64,000 nucleotides of DNA from Novisyntrophococcus fermenticellae (GTDB taxonomy: Bacteria > Bacillota > Clostridia > Lachnospirales > Lachnospiraceae). Numbering within the stretch: position 1 is the stretch's first letter; the number at the start of each line of letters is the position of its first letter. Where the stretch lies: assembly GCF_018866245.1 (NCBI RefSeq), contig NZ_CP076458.1, forward strand, positions 1,488,001 through 1,552,000, read 5' to 3'. Under the pieces are notes generated by a model. That model was not told where the DNA came from. It worked only from the letters and a program-made list of their open reading frames with translations, and made no database searches. Below, in pieces: positions 61,441 through 64,000 of this stretch. Position numbers and translations under genes: made by a program.

Positions 61441-62135
61441 ATATAAACTCACCTGCTGAGCGTCTGTATAACGGTATAATTAAAGAGAATCCTACCTTTG
61501 TCATGATGATCGGGATGTGCCCCACATTGGCGGTGACCACTTCAGCTTCAAATGGTATCGGCATGGGTCTGACAACGACCGTGATACTTATTGCCTCCAA
61601 TTTGATGATTTCCATGCTGCGAAAAGTCATTCCTGACGGTGTCCGCATGCCGGCCTATATCGGTGTTATAGCCTCCTTTGTGACAATCGTGGAATTTCTT
61701 TTGAAGGCATATCTGCCGGGATTATACAGCGCACTGGGTCTATACATACCTTTAATCGTCGTAAATTGCATTATCATGGGCCGGGCGGAGGCATATGCCG
61801 GAAAAAATCCGATCGTTCCATCGGTTTTTGATGGCCTTGGGATGGGACTGGGATTTACCATGGCACTGTTTTTCATCGGAACTATACGGGAATTGTTTGG
61901 TACGGGGAGGATTCTGGGTTTCCATATCCTTCCTGATGTGTATGAACCGGTAACAATCTTCATCATGTCGCCTGGTGCATTCTTTGTCCTCGCGTTACTG
62001 ATCGCATTGCAAAACAAGATAAAAAACCGTGTAGGGGATAAGGGAGCGGCAGCTACACCCACCTGCGAAGGCTGCGGCTGCTGCGGAAAAAGCGGATGTG
62101 CGGAAAATAAACAACAGGGAGGGAATGCCGGATGA
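61437..62135 (+). CDS. rnfE: Rnf complex subunit E with cysteine-rich tail
   Basis: 232 residues from a TTG at 61437 overlapping the rnfG stop; AAGGAGGT at 61421-61428 is eight bases away and NINSPAERLYNGIIKENPTF is the expected N-terminus (NINSPAERLYNG, KENPTF). Six membrane segments; LGMCP-like MIGMCPTLAVTTSA with the cluster-ligand cysteine. The last 30 residues are unusual: CEGCGCCGKSGC followed by a Gly/Asn/Gln end, five cysteines in twelve residues. Confidence 0.94.
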   Translation: MNINSPAERLYNGIIKENPTFVMMIGMCPTLAVTTSASNGIGMGLTTTVILIASNLMISMLRKVIPDGVRMPAYIGVIASFVTIVEFLLKAYLPGLYSALGLYIPLIVVNCIIMGRAEAYAGKNPIVPSVFDGLGMGLGFTMALFFIGTIRELFGTGRILGFHILPDVYEPVTIFIMSPGAFFVLALLIALQNKIKNRVGDKGAAATPTCEGCGCCGKSGCAENKQQGGNAG

Positions 62136-62707
62136 AGGAATTAGTTATCATTGCAGTCGGAGCAGCCTTAGTCAACAACGTTGTTTTAAGCCAGTTTCTG
62201 GGTCTGTGTCCATTCCTTGGCGTCTCAAAAAAGATAGGCACCGCTGCAGGTATGGGTACCGCAGTTATTTTTGTACTTACCTTGTCCTCCTTTGGAACAG
62301 GCCTGATTTACAAATATATATTAGTGAAGACGGGGATGGAGTACCTGAAGACAATTGTGTTTATACTGGTCATCGCTGCATTGGTTCAGATTGTGGAGAT
62401 GTTCCTGAAGAAAGGACTTCCTTCCCTATATCGTGCACTGGGTGTATATCTTCCTTTAATCACAACAAACTGCGCAGTTCTCGGTGTGGCAATTATCAAC
62501 GTACAAAAGAACTATAGTGTCTTGGAGGGGACTGTCAACGGATTTGCTTCTGCAGTGGGCTTTACTCTTTCTATTGTCCTGATGGCAGGGCTCAGGGAGA
62601 AGATGGAATATAACGATGTCCCAAGATCCTTTCAGGGAATGCCAATTGTGCTGCTGACCGCAATGCTGATGTCGATTGCATTCTGCGGTTTTGCAGGAAT
62701 CATATAG
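62132..62707 (+). CDS. rnfA: Rnf complex subunit A
   Basis: 191 residues; ATG overlaps rnfE by four bases. Six membrane segments, NNVVLSQFLGLCPFLGVS near the N-terminus and LITTNCAVLGVAI in the middle, each bringing a cysteine for the intramembrane [2Fe-2S] cluster shared with RnfE. Confidence 0.96.
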   Translation: MKELVIIAVGAALVNNVVLSQFLGLCPFLGVSKKIGTAAGMGTAVIFVLTLSSFGTGLIYKYILVKTGMEYLKTIVFILVIAALVQIVEMFLKKGLPSLYRALGVYLPLITTNCAVLGVAIINVQKNYSVLEGTVNGFASAVGFTLSIVLMAGLREKMEYNDVPRSFQGMPIVLLTAMLMSIAFCGFAGII

Positions 62708-62715
62708 GAGGAGAA

Positions 62716-63522
62716 ATGAGCGTAATGGTTATACTTGAATCGGTATTGGTTCTGGGTGGAGCAGGCTTATTGATTGGTCTGCTTTTAGGAGCAGCCGGTA
62801 AGAAGTTTGCGGTGAAGGCAGATGAAAGAGAGACTCTGGTAAGGGGAGCGCTGCCCGGAAACAACTGCGGCGGATGTGGATTTCCCGGTTGTGACGGAGC
62901 AGCAGCCGCGATTGTAAAGGGAGATGCTCCGGCAACGGTCTGCCCCGTAGGGGGTGCGGCCGTGGCAAAGGAAATTGGCAGAATCATGGGGCAGGAAGTA
63001 TCAGACAGGGTGAGAATGAGGGCCTACGTCCGGTGTAGTGGGGACTGCAGTCATACACGTTCAGATTATATTTATGCAGGAGTAAAGGACTGTACCTTCA
63101 TGCAATTTCTTCCCGGCGGCGGAAGGAAACGCTGTTCTGCCGGCTGCATGGGGTATGGTTCCTGCGTGAGAGTATGTGCTTTTGATGCAATCCATGTTAC
63201 AGAAGGGGTGGCGGTGGTGAATGGTGAGAACTGTAAAGCCTGCGGCCTCTGTGCGAAAGTCTGTCCCAATCAACTGATAGAGATGGTTCCATATGAAGGC
63301 TCCGATTATCACGTAGCCTGTGCTTCAAAGGAAAAAGGAAAATCGGTGACGGATGCCTGTGATACCGGATGCATCGGATGCGGAAAATGTGAGAAGAACT
63401 GTCCATCCGGTGCAATAAGAGTAAAAAATCAGCTGGCCCGGATTGACTATGCACTTTGCACCGGCTGCGGCCGGTGCAGAGAAGTATGCCCCAGAGATTG
63501 TATCCGGATGGAGCAGATTTGA
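62716..63522 (+). CDS. rnfB: Rnf complex subunit B (ferredoxin-type)
   Basis: 268 residues; AGGAGGAG lies directly upstream, so the start is ATG 62716 or 62725 (three residues shorter, better spacing). One N-terminal membrane segment; then the [4Fe-4S] domain CGGCGFPGCDGAAAAI with a later cysteine at CPVGG; then a series of ferredoxin-type motifs: CMGYGSCVRVC, CKACGLCAKVCP, CIGCGKCEKNCP, CTGCGRCREVCP. It accepts electrons from reduced ferredoxin. Last Rnf gene. Confidence 0.96.
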   Translation: MSVMVILESVLVLGGAGLLIGLLLGAAGKKFAVKADERETLVRGALPGNNCGGCGFPGCDGAAAAIVKGDAPATVCPVGGAAVAKEIGRIMGQEVSDRVRMRAYVRCSGDCSHTRSDYIYAGVKDCTFMQFLPGGGRKRCSAGCMGYGSCVRVCAFDAIHVTEGVAVVNGENCKACGLCAKVCPNQLIEMVPYEGSDYHVACASKEKGKSVTDACDTGCIGCGKCEKNCPSGAIRVKNQLARIDYALCTGCGRCREVCPRDCIRMEQI

Positions 63523-63524
63523 AA

Positions 63525-63553
63525 TTGCATTTGGCTCCTACCTATGTTATGAT
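63525..63553 (+). promoter_or_regulatory. Promoter of ruvA
   Basis: TTGCAT at 63525-63530, 17 bases, TATGAT at 63548-63553. No strong hairpin separates it from rnfB. Confidence 0.65.
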
Positions 63554-63625
63554 AAAAAAGTATGAAAAAATGTATGAGAAAATGTATGAGAAGCATTTAA
63601 GTTAACATAAAGAGGTTATGTAAAC

Positions 63626-64000
63626 ATGATTAGTTATATACGTGGGATAGTGGATGAAGTTGAGGAAGGAAGTCTGATTATTGAACAGGGAGGCATGGGG
63701 TTTCAGGTTTTTGTCCCCGGAGGTTTATTGGACGGACAGCTTCGCAAGGGGACTGAGGTGAAGGTCTATACCTATCTCCACGTCAAAGAAGATGCTATGC
63801 AGCTTTATGGCTTTTTGAGCAGGGATGATTTGCATGTGTTTCGTCTTCTGCTGAATGTAAATGGTATAGGACCCAAGGCAGCTTTGGGAATCTTGTCCGG
63901 TATTACAGCCGATGAGCTGAGGTTTGCCGTGCTCTCGGATGATACGGCTGCAATAAGTAAAGCACCGGGCATTGGTAAGAAAACTGCCCAGAAGGTGATT
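63626..64000 (+). CDS. ruvA: Holliday junction helicase subunit RuvA, N-terminal part (3' end outside window)
   Basis: The frame opens at ATG 63626 (AGAGGTTAT upstream) and stays open to the last base, 125 codons. MISYIRGIVDEVEEGSLIIE, GMGFQVFVP and the helix-hairpin-helix VNGIGPKAALGIL then APGIGKKTAQKVI are RuvA hallmarks. OB-fold about 1-62, HhH domain about 65-125; domain III is beyond the window. RuvA binds four-way junctions and loads RuvB; ruvB should follow. Confidence 0.96.
   Translation, partial: MISYIRGIVDEVEEGSLIIEQGGMGFQVFVPGGLLDGQLRKGTEVKVYTYLHVKEDAMQLYGFLSRDDLHVFRLLLNVNGIGPKAALGILSGITADELRFAVLSDDTAAISKAPGIGKKTAQKVI

Overview
The window reads as chromosomal DNA of an anaerobic, low-to-mid GC Gram-positive bacterium of the Lachnospiraceae type, with an acetogen-like (Blautia-like) gene set. 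The evidence is the mix of genes: a corrinoid methyl-transfer module with a RACo-type reactivase, a complete rnfCDGEAB ferredoxin:NAD oxidoreductase, a PPi-type phosphofructokinase, ATP-forming PEP carboxykinase, the IspH-S1 fusion typical of Clostridia, a PdaA-like deacetylase, and strong AGGAGG ribosome binding sites with frequent ATGA overlaps. The species assignment is inference. I see no prophage, insertion sequence, CRISPR array or tRNA gene. The only structural RNA I can support is tmRNA.

Layout. 1-1611: end of a corrinoid methyltransferase module (reactivase, DUF2284 protein, corrinoid protein). 1776-5999: lactate dehydrogenase, fumarase and PEP carboxykinase, each with its own signals. 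6172-8460: polar amino acid ABC transporter whose binding protein has its two lobes in swapped order. 8537-17891: glycolysis and RNA quality control (gpmI, eno, secG, rnr, smpB, then ssrA on the minus strand), interrupted by a VWA/AAA+ pair. 18507-24858: two-component system, TetR regulator, and two divergent radical-SAM relatives, one of which has lost its iron-sulfur site. 24996-30651: rpsF, rpsR, recQ, kup and a deacetylase. 30743-35137 (minus): polyamine transporter with a PotC-PotD fusion under an XRE-cupin regulator. 35353-41353: DD-carboxypeptidase, GH4 alpha-galactosidase with a divergent AraC regulator, a condensation-like acyltransferase and a GNAT enzyme. 41517-45947: MarR-controlled heterodimeric ABC exporter. 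46103-51451: PPi-phosphofructokinase and a biotin-dependent carboxyl-transfer cluster. 51597-58478: RpiR regulator, flavoprotein, cmk, ispH-rpsA, a nuclease and a membrane protein. 58503-63522: Rnf complex. 63626-end: start of ruvA.

How it fits together. The central metabolic genes (PPi-PFK, enolase, phosphoglycerate mutase, PEPCK, fumarase, LDH, the carboxyl-transfer cluster and Rnf) describe a fermenter that saves ATP-equivalents through pyrophosphate, carboxyl transfer and an ion gradient. The corrinoid genes suggest that it also uses methyl groups.

The items most worth a second look are the lobe-swapped binding protein at 6172, the cluster-less radical-SAM paralogue at 21205, the carboxyl-transfer cluster that lacks a visible beta (ion-pump) subunit at 47385, a promoter-equipped unannotated transcript on the minus strand at about 10086-10241, a small dispersed intergenic repeat built around GGTCAAAAGG, and an internal ribosome binding site inside ispH-rpsA.
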